Source of the DNA: Natronorubrum tibetense GA33
GTDB taxonomy: Archaea; Halobacteriota; Halobacteria; Halobacteriales; Natrialbaceae
Length of the DNA: 64,000 nucleotides
Assembly (NCBI RefSeq): GCF_000383975.1
Contig: NZ_KB913017.1
Span: 3,634,265 to 3,698,264, forward strand
Direction of reading: 5' to 3'
In this document: in pieces, positions 9,627-17,174 of the stretch
Position numbering within the stretch: position 1 is the first letter of the stretch
How the letters are laid out: each line of letters begins with the position of its first letter
Translations under genes and position numbers: made by a program
Notes under the pieces: generated by a model
What the model was told of the DNA's origin: nothing
The model's database searches: none
Seen by the model: the letters and a program-made list of their open reading frames with translations, nothing else

Positions 9627-10178
9627 TCAGTCTCCGGTTTCGCCGTCGTCGCTCGCTCCGGTGTCGTCGGTGGTCGGCGATCCCATCGGCTCGGCCGGAA
9701 CGCCCGCAACCGTCGTCTCCGGCGGCACGTCCCTCGTCACGAGCGAGTTCGCCGCGACGCGCGCGTCCGCACCGATTTCGACCCCCGGGAGTACGATGGC
9801 TCCGGCACCGATCATCGCCCGTTCGCCGATCCGGACCTCTCCCGTCCGATACTCGTCCTGCAGGAACTCGTGACAGAGGATCGTGGCGTCGTAGCCCACG
9901 ATCGCTTCGGCTTCGACGGTGATCAGTTCGGGCCAAAAGACGTCCGGCGTGGCCTCGAGTCCCCAGGAGACGCCCGGTCCGACGGTGACGCCGAGCCGTC
10001 GGAGGAGCCAGCGTTTGAGTCGAAGACTCGGAGAGATTCGCACGAGCCAGACGACGACGTACGAAATTGCGACTCGAAGCGGGCTTCGAGCGCGGGTCCA
10101 GTCGGCGAGCGAGTTCCCCGGTCCCGGCGTTGGATGGCGCCGGACGCGGTCGTGGCGGGACGGCGTCTCGTCAGTCAC
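9627..10178 (-). CDS. Left-handed beta-helix (hexapeptide) acyltransferase
   Basis: 183 aa from a GTG start at 10178; the frame stays open to 10406 but the upstream part is low-quality sequence unlike the family. Residues about 55-165 show imperfect hexapeptide repeats (VGPGVSWG, IVGYDATI, IGERAMIGAGAIVLPGVEIGADARVAANSLV) ending in VAGVPAEPMG, the typical end of maltose/galactoside O-acetyltransferase-like enzymes. It probably transfers an acetyl or other acyl group to a sugar or antibiotic-like acceptor. The C-terminus is an acidic tail. Natural substrate unknown; no sugar-pathway neighbours. Confidence 0.82.
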   Translation of the reverse strand: MTDETPSRHDRVRRHPTPGPGNSLADWTRARSPLRVAISYVVVWLVRISPSLRLKRWLLRRLGVTVGPGVSWGLEATPDVFWPELITVEAEAIVGYDATILCHEFLQDEYRTGEVRIGERAMIGAGAIVLPGVEIGADARVAANSLVTRDVPPETTVAGVPAEPMGSPTTDDTGASDDGETGD

Positions 10179-10404
10179 TGGCTGGTGATATGACCCATCA
10201 CTACATGAAACCGCCCGGTCGTCGTCTAGGTCAGCGACTCGAGGACTCGGTGGCGAATTCGACACCGGTCGTTTCGTATTCGCCACCAGCGGATATCGAA
10301 CCGTTCGGTCGCCCCCGACGGTTCCTTTTGAGACTATCTCACACAATCCGTTACAGACGTAACGATGATTATAATAAACAGTCGCCGTTCGTTGATGGTT
10401 CGAC

Positions 10405-10483
10405 AATCATATAATATAGTTGGACACCCAACCAGTTAGGCCTAATCGTTGTTTTAGATGGCATCATTGTGTCAAGCACAATG
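10405..10483 (+). promoter_or_regulatory. Promoter and nested inverted repeats before the small DUF7344-like gene
   Basis: ATATAATATA at 10409-10418 is a likely TATA box. After it come GTTGG-N4-CCAAC (10419-10432), the perfect palindrome TTAGGCCTAA (10436-10445), and CATTGTG-N5-CACAATG (10465-10483), whose right arm contains the ATG. Three inverted repeats in 65 bases suggest operator sites or a structured leader. Confidence 0.45.
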
Positions 10484-10822
10484 TCGCTCCAACGGGATAC
10501 GCTCGAGCCGGAAACGGTCTATTCGCTGCTCGCCAACCGAGTCCGCGGGTATTTGCTGAGCTATCTATCGGCCACTAACCGTACGACGGTGCCGGAAGCC
10601 GCCCGGCGGATCGCCAACTGGCAACGCGAGGCGACGGCAACGACGTTCGAATCGGATCGGACGGCCGTCCTCGTCCAGTTGATCCACAACCACTTGCCGC
10701 GGCTCAGTCAGTACGATATCGTCGAGTACGACCGCACGACCGAGGAGATTACCCCCGGATCGAACTTCGAGGCGGTAGCGCCGTACGTCTCCGACCTCGA
10801 GATCTCGGTGGATCACCAGTGA
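10481..10822 (+). CDS. Small HTH-like haloarchaeal protein (DUF7344-like)
   Basis: 113 aa from ATG 10481 (an in-frame GTG at 10469 is also possible). Pattern LEPETVYSLLANRVRGYLLSYLS...VPEAARRIANWQRE...VLVQLIHNHLPRLSQYDIVEYDRT: four helices plus a wing, as in the winged-helix DUF7344 family that is common in haloarchaea and usually thought regulatory. The assignment to that family is from memory of the pattern. It precedes and converges on the Nmad3 gene; the multiple inverted repeats over its start suggest autoregulation. Confidence 0.7.
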   Translation: MSLQRDTLEPETVYSLLANRVRGYLLSYLSATNRTTVPEAARRIANWQREATATTFESDRTAVLVQLIHNHLPRLSQYDIVEYDRTTEEITPGSNFEAVAPYVSDLEISVDHQ

Positions 10823-10826
10823 CGCG

Positions 10827-11642
10827 TTAGGCGGCTTCGATAGCCGCGTCGTCGACGGTCCGCTCGCCGGGGACGCCGACACGCCGGCGGAACGCATCCC
10901 CGGAGATCCCGCAACGATAGGCCGGCTTATACATCATATTTTCGCCACCAGCACGGACGTCAAAGGCGCTCGCGACCGGCTCTCGTAGATAGTACTGCGC
11001 CCGTTGGTTCCCCGACTTGACGTAGTACTCCGACAGCCGAATTGGGTGTCGGTCGAAGAGGCCGCCGGGTTCGCAGCCGTCGATCAGCACGACCGGTTTC
11101 TCGAGGTAGCACTCGCCGTCGCGGGCGCGTTTGGTGTGGGCGTTGTCCGGATGTGCTGCGAGAATTGACTCGCGTTCGTCCTGAGCCATATCCGGCGTGA
11201 CGACGTCGACGCGGTCGACTGTGAAGTAGCCGATCAGGTAGCGATGAGCGCGGTCGCCGTCGGGGCGGCGCAGGCCGGCGTAGAAGCCGACGATGTCGCC
11301 CGACTCGAGTGCGCGTAGCCTCGAAACGTAGCCGCTGGTGCGGTGTTCGCCGTAGGTCAGGGCCTCGAAGTTGGGATCGTGATGAAACGGCCAGGACTCG
11401 AGTTCGCCACCGGTGACTGTCCGGTCGGCGTCGCCGATCGGTTGGGGTGTGATCCGGCTCGTGAGGTCTACGGCGGTTCCGTCAGTCGCGCGGAGGTCCC
11501 ACGAACCGAGCGTGGCGCTCTCGTCCGTCTCGCAGGTCTTCTCGGGAATCGGGACGTACTCGAAGCGTCCGTCGTCATACAACGGCGCGAGGGCCCCCAG
11601 ATTCGTGCTATCCGCACCGACACCGGCCAGAACCACCGTCAT
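10827..11642 (-). CDS. Nmad3-domain protein (putative nucleotide modification)
   Basis: 271 aa. The opening VVLAGVGADSTNLGALAPLYDDGRFEYVPIPE matches the pattern of the Nmad3 family, named in comparative work as a domain associated with DNA base-modification gene sets and mostly found in phage and accessory loci. A conserved centre (FHHDPNFEALTYGE, GDIVGFYAGLR, YLIGYF) fits an EVE/PUA-like fold reading modified bases, but the reaction is not established. The end contains YYLREPVASAF and a short basic segment. Its only neighbours are a small HTH-like gene and a pair of small membrane genes, so no modification operon is visible. Chromosomal Nmad3 genes are widespread in haloarchaea, so it may be ordinary there. 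Confidence 0.75.
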   Translation of the reverse strand: MTVVLAGVGADSTNLGALAPLYDDGRFEYVPIPEKTCETDESATLGSWDLRATDGTAVDLTSRITPQPIGDADRTVTGGELESWPFHHDPNFEALTYGEHRTSGYVSRLRALESGDIVGFYAGLRRPDGDRAHRYLIGYFTVDRVDVVTPDMAQDERESILAAHPDNAHTKRARDGECYLEKPVVLIDGCEPGGLFDRHPIRLSEYYVKSGNQRAQYYLREPVASAFDVRAGGENMMYKPAYRCGISGDAFRRRVGVPGERTVDDAAIEAA

Positions 11643-11771
11643 TACTCGTCCGTGGGGATGGCTGGGACGTAAAGCCGACGGTCGTGGGAGCGAAAACGCG
11701 GATTCGACGAACGGGGGATGATGTGGTAGTGGTGTCGGGTGCAGGGGCTCCAGATCGCTCGAGCCCAGTCG

Positions 11772-12029
11772 CTACCGGGCCGATGATCGAGCCGAGTAGA
11801 ACAGGGGAACGAGCAAGACGAGGAAGAGACATCCCATCACGGCGCTCCCGATCCAGATCGCCGATGGCCACGTTTCGGGGACCACGCCTGCCAACTTGAG
11901 CACCCAGAGGAGGCTGTAGCCACCGACGACGACGAGCGAGCAGACGTAGAGCCGGAGTCCCCAGCCGACAACGTGGTACAGGGTCGTTTTCGTCACCTGT
12001 GGTGGGACCAACTCCTCGAGCCCGAACAT
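11772..12029 (-). CDS. Small two-helix membrane protein, function unknown
   Basis: 85 aa with two hydrophobic segments (about residues 25-48 and 57-78) joined by a short PETWPS loop, and an Arg-rich C-terminus. Starts 7 bases after the stop of the frameshifted gene upstream, so the two were probably one operon. No family recognised. Confidence 0.65.
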   Translation of the reverse strand: MFGLEELVPPQVTKTTLYHVVGWGLRLYVCSLVVVGGYSLLWVLKLAGVVPETWPSAIWIGSAVMGCLFLVLLVPLFYSARSSAR

Positions 12030-12036
12030 TAGAGTC

Positions 12037-12290
12037 TCACCGTACGATCGAAGACGCGCGTTTCTGCATCGACGTCACCTCGAGGGTGACGAACCCGTCG
12101 GCTCCGTCCTGTACCAGCGTGGTGGTCCCGATCGCTGCTTTCGGTTCGGTCTCGCCCTCGAGATCGTTCTCGTAGCCGATCGGGACCGTCCCCACGGCGG
12201 CCGAACAGAGCACCGCTACCCGACGAGGAGCAGTCCGGCGGCGACGGGATTGATGGCGCGGTCGACCGGTAAGTCAAGTGGGAGACGCAT
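12037..12290 (-). pseudogene. Frameshifted small secreted or membrane protein gene
   Basis: Reading from ATG 12290 gives MRLPLDLPVDRAINPVAAG-LLLVG and then a stop at the GGG TAG junction. One base over, the frame continues VAVLCSAAVGTVPIGYEND and on to a stop at 12037. Adding one G in the GGG run restores a single 84-residue protein with one N-terminal hydrophobic segment and an acidic extracellular-type domain ending VTLEVTSMQKRASS. Codon usage is normal on both sides of the break, so it is a recent mutation or a sequencing error. It lies directly upstream of the two-helix membrane gene. Confidence 0.65.
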
Positions 12291-12820
12291 CGATTTCGAT
12301 ACCTGTAGCCAGTCACGGCAGTACGTGCGCTTGAATCTATTCGCGGCGAGTGGGACGCGAGGGCTCGAAGGCCACACGGGCGTGTTGTCCCTCGAGACTC
12401 GGCGGTCGACCTCAACGGACCCTCACGTTTCTCCGTCTGTCCGACTGCTGGCTCTGCGCGCGAGATCGCGCTCGAGTCCTGCCGTCCGCGAACTCATCTG
12501 GAAGGACCGGTCTCACGATCAGTTTCTCCTCACAGTGACCGCCCACCGTCAGCCTCGAACTCGTGCTCGATTCAGCGGGTTCGAATCGGTAGCCGAGCCG
12601 GAGCGTGCCTCTGACAATTCGTCGTTCGACTCGGCAAATGACCAGCGGTCGTCAGTTGTCATAGTTCTGTAGGCTGACTGGTAAGCGCTGTTAACGGAAT
12701 ATCTGCCAGCGGTTCGAATTTCTCGCCCCTCGAGCGAACGGCGAGCGTTCGTGACGGATGAGTGCTGGCTAGCTTGATTGTGGGCGTTCGACTCTCGAGG
12801 TTGTACTGATCGCTGTCCAC
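12291..12820. other. Non-coding stretch, 530 bases
   Basis: I see no convincing gene. A 37-codon minus-strand segment from ATG at about 12660 (MTTDDRWSFAESNDELSEAR...) is the best short frame, but has no recognisable relative or clear promoter. Likely decayed sequence, as the flanks hold a frameshifted gene and a zinc-finger remnant. Confidence 0.4.
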
Positions 12821-13021
12821 TCACACATCGGCCTCACCCCCGTGGTGACCGTCGGTCGTCTCCGGATCGGGAATCCCAACGTCGACACCAGCTGCGGACC
12901 CGCGAGTCAGTCGGCGGTACAAGTCACACTCCCCACAGCGGTGGGCTTGGTCGTTGTTGTCGCCGTAGACAGCACCAGAAGCGGTCCGAAACGTACGCTC
13001 CGCAGTGTTCGCACGTGCTCG
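12821..13021 (-). pseudogene. Remnant of a small zinc-finger protein (DUF7563-like)
   Basis: One frame gives TCEHCGAYVSDRF (13015 downward), then the coding signal shifts frame to GAVYGDNNDQAHRCGECDL and YRRLTRGSAAGVDVG..., ending at 12821. The two CxxC pairs (CEHC, CGEC) and the GSAAG tail are typical of short haloarchaeal CxxC zinc proteins. The frames do not join and there is no start codon upstream (a TGA lies a few codons before), so the gene is broken. Family naming is from pattern memory. Confidence 0.55.
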
Positions 13022-13173
13022 AGGTATCCGTCGACGGTCACGGTGCGATCGTCACGCCGACCACCTCCGAACGGTCTGTCGGCTACGTGGTAATATACTG
13101 AAACCGAGAATTGGATTTTCGGTACGCTCGAGGGTGCGAGCGGCTAGGATTTGAACACTTAGATAATTTCGAG

Positions 13174-13187
13174 TGGGACCACCGAGG
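13174..13187 (-). repeat. Partial tRNA-Pro 3'-end copy (outer)
   Basis: TGGGACCACCGAGG matches the last bases of the tRNA-Pro gene at 14194-14264 with one change, in the same orientation. Its left flank (GGATTTGAAC at about 13147) also looks like a fragment of a tRNA T-arm. Confidence 0.5.
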
Positions 13188-13224
13188 ACTCGATTCGCTC
13201 GTCCTCCCATTTTCGCGTCGCGAT

Positions 13225-13280
13225 GCAGCAGTCGCTTCGCTCCCTTGCTTGCCTCGTCGCGAAAAGTGGGACCGCCGAGG
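13225..13280 (-). repeat. Direct repeat of the tRNA-Pro 3' end and its downstream flank
   Basis: TGGGACCGCCGAG at 13267-13279 is an exact 13-base copy of the tRNA-Pro 3' end. The preceding 40 bases (CAGCAGTCGCTTCGCTCCC...GTCGCGAAAAG) align with the sequence next to the real tRNA at about 14154-14193 with roughly 80% identity. The VapBC pair lies between the two copies, as in an element integrated at a tRNA 3' end. Confidence 0.65.
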
Positions 13281-13384
13281 TCAACGACTCTCTTTTTGCG
13301 GACGCAATCTCGATTTCGTCTCGTCTCGAATGCTCTCGAGTACCGCTGGTGGTCCCATCGTGTCCGAAAAAGATATGCGATCTC

Positions 13385-13398
13385 TATACATATGTATA
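13385..13398. promoter_or_regulatory. 14-base perfect palindrome before vapB
   Basis: TATACATATGTATA ends 3 bases before the vapB ATG. It is AT-rich in a GC-rich region and perfectly symmetric, as expected for an operator bound by a dimeric ribbon-helix-helix antitoxin; it may also supply the TATA element. Confidence 0.55.
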
Positions 13399-13401
13399 AC
13401 C

Positions 13402-13626
13402 ATGAGCACCGACAGGAAGTCGATCCCAGTTTCGATCCCGGAAGGGTTGGTCGACGAACTCGACGAACTCGTCGAGGAAGGAAAGTTCGGTTCACGATCC
13501 GAGGCGCTGCGATACGGCGCACGGCTGGTCGCACGCGAAGCACAACAGAAACGGCTGCACGAACGAACGTCGAGAACTGCCGAACAGGATATCGAGGATC
13601 GACTGGAGAGAAAGCGTGTACGTTGA
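13402..13626 (+). CDS. vapB: VapB-type ribbon-helix-helix antitoxin
   Basis: 74 aa from ATG 13402. The N-terminus SIPVSIPEGLVDELDELVEEGKFGSRSEALRYGARLVAREA is a textbook CopG/RHH DNA-binding fold: beta strand, two helices, and a G(S/R)RSEA turn. The basic C-terminal tail (QQKRLHERTSR...ERKRVR) would wrap the toxin. It overlaps the PIN-domain gene by 11 bases, the usual antitoxin-toxin arrangement. The palindrome at 13385-13398 is the likely autoregulatory operator. Confidence 0.88.
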   Translation: MSTDRKSIPVSIPEGLVDELDELVEEGKFGSRSEALRYGARLVAREAQQKRLHERTSRTAEQDIEDRLERKRVR

Positions 13627-14002
13627 TACCGACGTCGTTCTCGCCGTTCTGAAGGCAGACGATTGGCTCAGTTCGGCCGTCGATCTCGAGAAGATTCCCG
13701 ATCCCAAAACGTCCGTCGCGACCTGTATCGAGGTACAGTACGCGATGCAGGACGAATGGGATCGAGAGCGTCGGACAACGGTTCACGAACAGCTCGCAGA
13801 CGAGGGAGTTCAGCTTGTTCCTCTGCGTTTCGAGCACATCGACGCCGGCTCGACGTTGCAGCGAGCATACGAACGGCTGAATCTGTTCGATGCCGTTCAC
13901 CTCGGTGTTGCTACGGTTCTCGACGAGACGGTCGTTTCGACTGATACGCTGTACCCGGAGATCCAGGAAATAGAACACATCGACCCGCGCGACCTCGAGT
14001 AA
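13616..14002 (+). CDS. vapC: VapC-type PIN-domain ribonuclease toxin
   Basis: 128 aa from a GTG start. PIN fold with acidic metal-binding residues: D4/D6 in YVDTDVVLAVLK, E39 in ATCIEVQYAM, D92 in NLFDAVHLGVA and D110 in VSTDTLY. VapC toxins cut RNA (often tRNA or rRNA) and are held inactive by the RHH antitoxin. Translationally coupled to the antitoxin. The pair is enclosed by partial tRNA-Pro 3' ends, suggesting it came in or is maintained as a small integrated module. Confidence 0.88.
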   Translation: MYVDTDVVLAVLKADDWLSSAVDLEKIPDPKTSVATCIEVQYAMQDEWDRERRTTVHEQLADEGVQLVPLRFEHIDAGSTLQRAYERLNLFDAVHLGVATVLDETVVSTDTLYPEIQEIEHIDPRDLE

Positions 14003-14075
14003 TGGTCGTAGTAGCAGCGTAGCTGGACTATTGCTCGAATTGGAGTGATTAGGATTGACCGTCAGCGATACCTCT

Positions 14076-14106
14076 CTTGCGTTTGCGTCGTAAAAAGTGG
14101 GACCAC
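14076..14106 (-). repeat. Partial tRNA-Pro 3'-end copy (inner)
   Basis: GCGTCGTAAAAAGTGGGACCAC resembles the tRNA-Pro 3' boundary (GCGTCGTGAAAATGGGACCGC) and lies about 95 bases from the real tRNA. With the copies at 13174 and 13225-13280 it makes a nested set of scars on the same side of the tRNA. Confidence 0.5.
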
Positions 14107-14193
14107 GGTCGCAGCGAAACTACTCCCTACTCCCATTTACCCTCCTCACATCACAGCGGTCGCTCTGCTCCCTCGTTCGTTGCGTCGTGAAAA

Positions 14194-14264
14194 TGGGACC
14201 GCCGAGAATTGAACTCGGGTCCTACGGACCCCATCCGCAGAGGATACCACTACCCCACGGTCCC
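14194..14264 (-). tRNA. tRNA-Pro (anticodon GGG)
   Basis: 71 bases. Acceptor stem GGGACCG pairs with CGGTCCC and the discriminator base is A; no encoded CCA. Anticodon stem TGCGG/CCGTA frames the loop ATGGGGT, giving anticodon GGG. T-loop GTTCAAT with stem CCGAG/CTCGG. No intron. It serves CCC/CCU proline codons and is flanked on its 3' side by partial copies of its own end. Confidence 0.93.
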
Positions 14265-14363
14265 GCATCTTGGTGGAGGTCCGTCTGCCGTTTAAGCGTG
14301 TCGTTTCGGGTCGACTGCCGGCGCGAAAACGGCTTCGACGGCCGAACACAAGCCCCATCGACC

Positions 14364-15284
14364 TCAGACCAGCACGCGCTCGAGCGACACCACAACCCCG
14401 CGATCCGCATCGGCATCGCCCACGAACTCCCCGAGACACACGGCGGCCTCGTTCGGCGTGTAACACGCGACGAGATCACCCTCTGTTACACCAGCATCGA
14501 CCGCGAGCACGCCCGGTGCGTAGACAGGTGCGCCGTTGGCCACCTCTCGAGCCGCGTTCTCCGCGATCGTGATCGACGGAATATCCTCGAGAATTCGTTC
14601 GGCCGGATCGACCGCCTCAAAAAGGGGGTCGGGATCGTCGTCCTCGACCCAGAAAGCGAGCGCGTCCAAGAAGTCGGACGTGCTGTGGAGGTCGCTGTCG
14701 TCGAACGGGGTCGTGGCCGAGCGACGCAGGTGGCCCATGTGGCCGCCCGTCCCGAGTGCGAGGCCCAGATCGTGACAGAGCTTGCGGACGTAAGTCCCGC
14801 TCTCGCAGCGAATCCGCAAGAGGACCTGCCGCTCGTCGGTTTCGAGCACCTCGAGATCGTATATTTCGCGGACGCGCAGGCGTCGCGACACCGCGCTCTT
14901 GCGCGGCGGCTTCTGGTAGATCGGCCCCTCGAACTCGGCGACGACCGACTCGACGTCGGCCGGCACCGGTGCGTGACACTCGAGGACGGCGATGTACTCC
15001 TTTGAACCCTCGAGGAAAACCTGTGCCAGACGAGTGGCCTCGCCGAGCATGAGCGGCAGACAGCCGGTCACCTTGGGATCGAGGGTTCCGGCGTGGGCGG
15101 CTTGCTCGAGCGTCGCATCGGCGCCGCGTTCGGCGAGCGTCTCGGCGACGGAGTCGCGTAACCAGCCGCTTACCTGGTGTGAGGAGGGGCCGGGCGGCTT
15201 GTCGAGGTTGACGACGCCGAACGTGAGCAGTTCTACGGGTGAGCGGTCGTCGGGCGGGCCACGGAGACGAGGACGATCAGCCAT
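14364..15284 (-). CDS. cbf5: Cbf5/TruB, RNA-guided pseudouridine synthase catalytic subunit
   Basis: 306 aa. Converts uridine to pseudouridine in rRNA, guided by box H/ACA RNAs with Nop10, Gar1 and L7Ae; it also modifies tRNA U55. The catalytic Asp is D69 in HAGTLDPKVTG. Further family motifs: NLDKPPGPSSHQV (26-38), GPIYQKPP and CESGTYVRKL. The C-terminal PUA domain spans about residues 215-300. It starts 3 bases after the cmk stop, so it is co-transcribed with cmk, part of the adk-DUF106-cmk-cbf5 group often found beside secY in archaea. Confidence 0.95.
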   Translation of the reverse strand: MADRPRLRGPPDDRSPVELLTFGVVNLDKPPGPSSHQVSGWLRDSVAETLAERGADATLEQAAHAGTLDPKVTGCLPLMLGEATRLAQVFLEGSKEYIAVLECHAPVPADVESVVAEFEGPIYQKPPRKSAVSRRLRVREIYDLEVLETDERQVLLRIRCESGTYVRKLCHDLGLALGTGGHMGHLRRSATTPFDDSDLHSTSDFLDALAFWVEDDDPDPLFEAVDPAERILEDIPSITIAENAAREVANGAPVYAPGVLAVDAGVTEGDLVACYTPNEAAVCLGEFVGDADADRGVVVSLERVLV

Positions 15285-15287
15285 GGC

Positions 15288-15863
15288 TCAGAACTCGTAC
15301 TCGATCGGGATGGATGCCTGTCCCTCGTCGCCTGCAGCCTCGTACTCCCCGACGGCGGTGACGAGCATGTCGAGCACTGCGTCTGGCTCCCAGCGAGCCG
15401 TGTTCACCGAGAGATCGTAGATCGTCAAATCCTGGATATCGATGTCGTAATACTCCTGATAACGCTTTGCCTCACTGGCTTCGCGTGCCTGGGTCTCCTC
15501 CGTTGCACGGGCGGGGTCTTTCGCTTCCCGCTCGGCGATCCGTTCGCCGCGAACCCGTGCCGGTGCATCGAGCCAAAACCGGAAGTCGGCCTGCTCGCCG
15601 GCCAACCAGCCCGCGAGACGGGACTCGAGGACCAGATCGTCCTCTTCGACGGCGATTTCGCGGAGCCGACGGTCTAGATCGCGGTCGATCTGGGCGTTCT
15701 CCTCGGCGAGTTTGTTGAACTCGAGGGGCGTGTAGCCGCGCTCGTCGGCCAGTTCCCGGAAGATGTCGCCGCCGCTGACGTGATCGAGGTCGAACGCGTC
15801 GGCGAGCAACTCCGCAGTCGTGCTCTTCCCGCTCCCTGGCGGGCCGGAGACGGTGAGTAACAT
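15288..15863 (-). CDS. cmk: Cytidylate kinase, archaeal type
   Basis: 191 aa from ATG 15863; upstream in-frame codons to 15956 do not fit the family. Phosphorylates CMP/dCMP with ATP. Begins [20 protein letters not shown], with the P-loop GPPGSGKST near residues 7-15, then [16 protein letters not shown] and the AMP-kinase-like LID region ([20 protein letters not shown]). Short archaeal form lacking the bacterial insertion. It sits between DUF106 and cbf5 on the same strand. Confidence 0.93.
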   Translation of the reverse strand: MLLTVSGPPGSGKSTTAELLADAFDLDHVSGGDIFRELADERGYTPLEFNKLAEENAQIDRDLDRRLREIAVEEDDLVLESRLAGWLAGEQADFRFWLDAPARVRGERIAEREAKDPARATEETQAREASEAKRYQEYYDIDIQDLTIYDLSVNTARWEPDAVLDMLVTAVGEYEAAGDEGQASIPIEYEF

Positions 15864-15989
15864 AGTCGAACTGCGCGGTGACTGGTAAAATGGGTTTTGA
15901 ATCGCTTGACGGAGCACGAACGTCTCGCCGAGCGAGAAATCATCGAACAGACGCAAAGCCGAACTGTCGAGATCTACTTCTCGAGGGCT

Positions 15990-16934
15990 TTAGGCCCCGG
16001 ACGGCGTCATATCGATATTTAACGCCTTCCGCAACAGTTGCGTAAAGCCCATCGAGCACAGGAAGTACCAGACAATCCAGGCCGGCATCGGACCGAGCAG
16101 GCCGGCGTTCCAACTCGTTTCGCCGATCAGCGGCATGACGACGGTGCCGTCGATACCCACGCCGTGGATCTTCCAGTACATCCAGAGGAACAGCGGAATG
16201 GTAAAGAGCATGATCCAGACCATCGGCCGCAGCTGCTCTTTGAACATGCCGAGGTTCTCCGCCATGGCCTCCATCTGTTCTTCGCGGACCTTCTCGAGTT
16301 CGTCGTCGAGACGCTCGATTTCGGCCTCGCTCGCGCCGCGCTCTTCGGCCTCTTTCTTGGCCTCGCGAGCGTCTTTCTGTTTCTCCTGCATTGCCTTCAT
16401 GCGCTGTTGGTACTTCCCCATGATCTCGGGGTTCATGAGGTTCGCCTGCAGGAGCGTCGAGTACAGCCCCGTTAGCAGCGCCACCGAGAGAATTACGCCG
16501 TAGAACGGGAGCGCAGCGTCGAGTGGTCCCAACGCCATGTCGAGGGTTCCACCGACCGTATCCCGAACGGACTCGATCCAGTAGCCGAACATCAGTAGGA
16601 GTGAGCCCACGCCAGCCAGTTTGTCCCACTGCGACCACGACGATTCTTCGGCGTCGATATCGACGTCGGTGTCGTAACTCTTGGTGTCACCGTCGCCGTC
16701 GAGCGCCTGGTCGTAGGCCTCGCGATCGGTGATCTCGAACCCTTCGTCCCCGTCGACTAATACTCCTTTTTCGATCAGCCGGCCCCATTGTCCGCTCGTA
16801 AGCTCCTCGCGGACGTCGGCCCACTCGACTTCGCCCCCGTTTCGATCGGCCGCCTCGCGAATGGCCTCGAGAGCGTCCGTCATCGAAGAATCCTCGCGGA
16901 CGAGGTCGTTGATCTTCTCCGCTGTACGCGTCAT
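15990..16934 (-). CDS. DUF106/EMC3-like membrane insertase of the Oxa1 superfamily
   Basis: 314 aa. A 100-residue cytoplasmic N-terminal helical domain is followed by membrane helices at about 110-128 and 145-165, a long charged coiled coil (about 170-230; KYQQRMKAMQEKQKDAREA...) and two more helices (about 240-260, 280-300). This is the layout of archaeal DUF106 proteins, related to YidC/Oxa1/EMC3/TMCO1 insertases that help small membrane proteins into the bilayer; the coiled coil contacts the ribosome in relatives. Its usual partners (adk, cmk, cbf5) are adjacent, though an unrelated gene separates it from adk here. Confidence 0.9.
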   Translation of the reverse strand: MTRTAEKINDLVREDSSMTDALEAIREAADRNGGEVEWADVREELTSGQWGRLIEKGVLVDGDEGFEITDREAYDQALDGDGDTKSYDTDVDIDAEESSWSQWDKLAGVGSLLLMFGYWIESVRDTVGGTLDMALGPLDAALPFYGVILSVALLTGLYSTLLQANLMNPEIMGKYQQRMKAMQEKQKDAREAKKEAEERGASEAEIERLDDELEKVREEQMEAMAENLGMFKEQLRPMVWIMLFTIPLFLWMYWKIHGVGIDGTVVMPLIGETSWNAGLLGPMPAWIVWYFLCSMGFTQLLRKALNIDMTPSGA

Positions 16935-17103
16935 CTGTGTTGGGCTAGGGTACGTTCGGTATACAAGTGTTTATCTTCGGCCGGCACTCGAGCGAGCCAC
17001 CCGGAATCCCGTTGCACCCGACAGCTAATTACAGCGACAGTTTTCCGTTGGGGTCCGTAATCGTGGCTCCGAACGCGCTACTCGCCGAAAATACCGCCTG
17101 TGA

Positions 17104-17120
17104 ACTAATATAAACGATTT
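17104..17120 (+). promoter_or_regulatory. Probable promoter of the DUF7289 gene
   Basis: AATATAAACG at about 17107-17116 is a good TATA box 58 bases before the start codon, in a locally AT-rich stretch. Confidence 0.5.
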
Positions 17121-17174
17121 GGAAATATTTGATCTACCGGCATTACTATTATCCGTATTGTCAAGATACCGTTC

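Noticed and set aside
12549-12824. 91-codon minus-strand frame
   Set aside because: Its upstream half overlaps the end of the zinc-protein remnant and it has no recognisable domain; kept only as a note in the intergenic entry.
13141-13160. GGATTTGAAC block as part of another tRNA gene
   Set aside because: The flanking stems do not pair and no other arms are present; at most a small tRNA fragment in the scar region.
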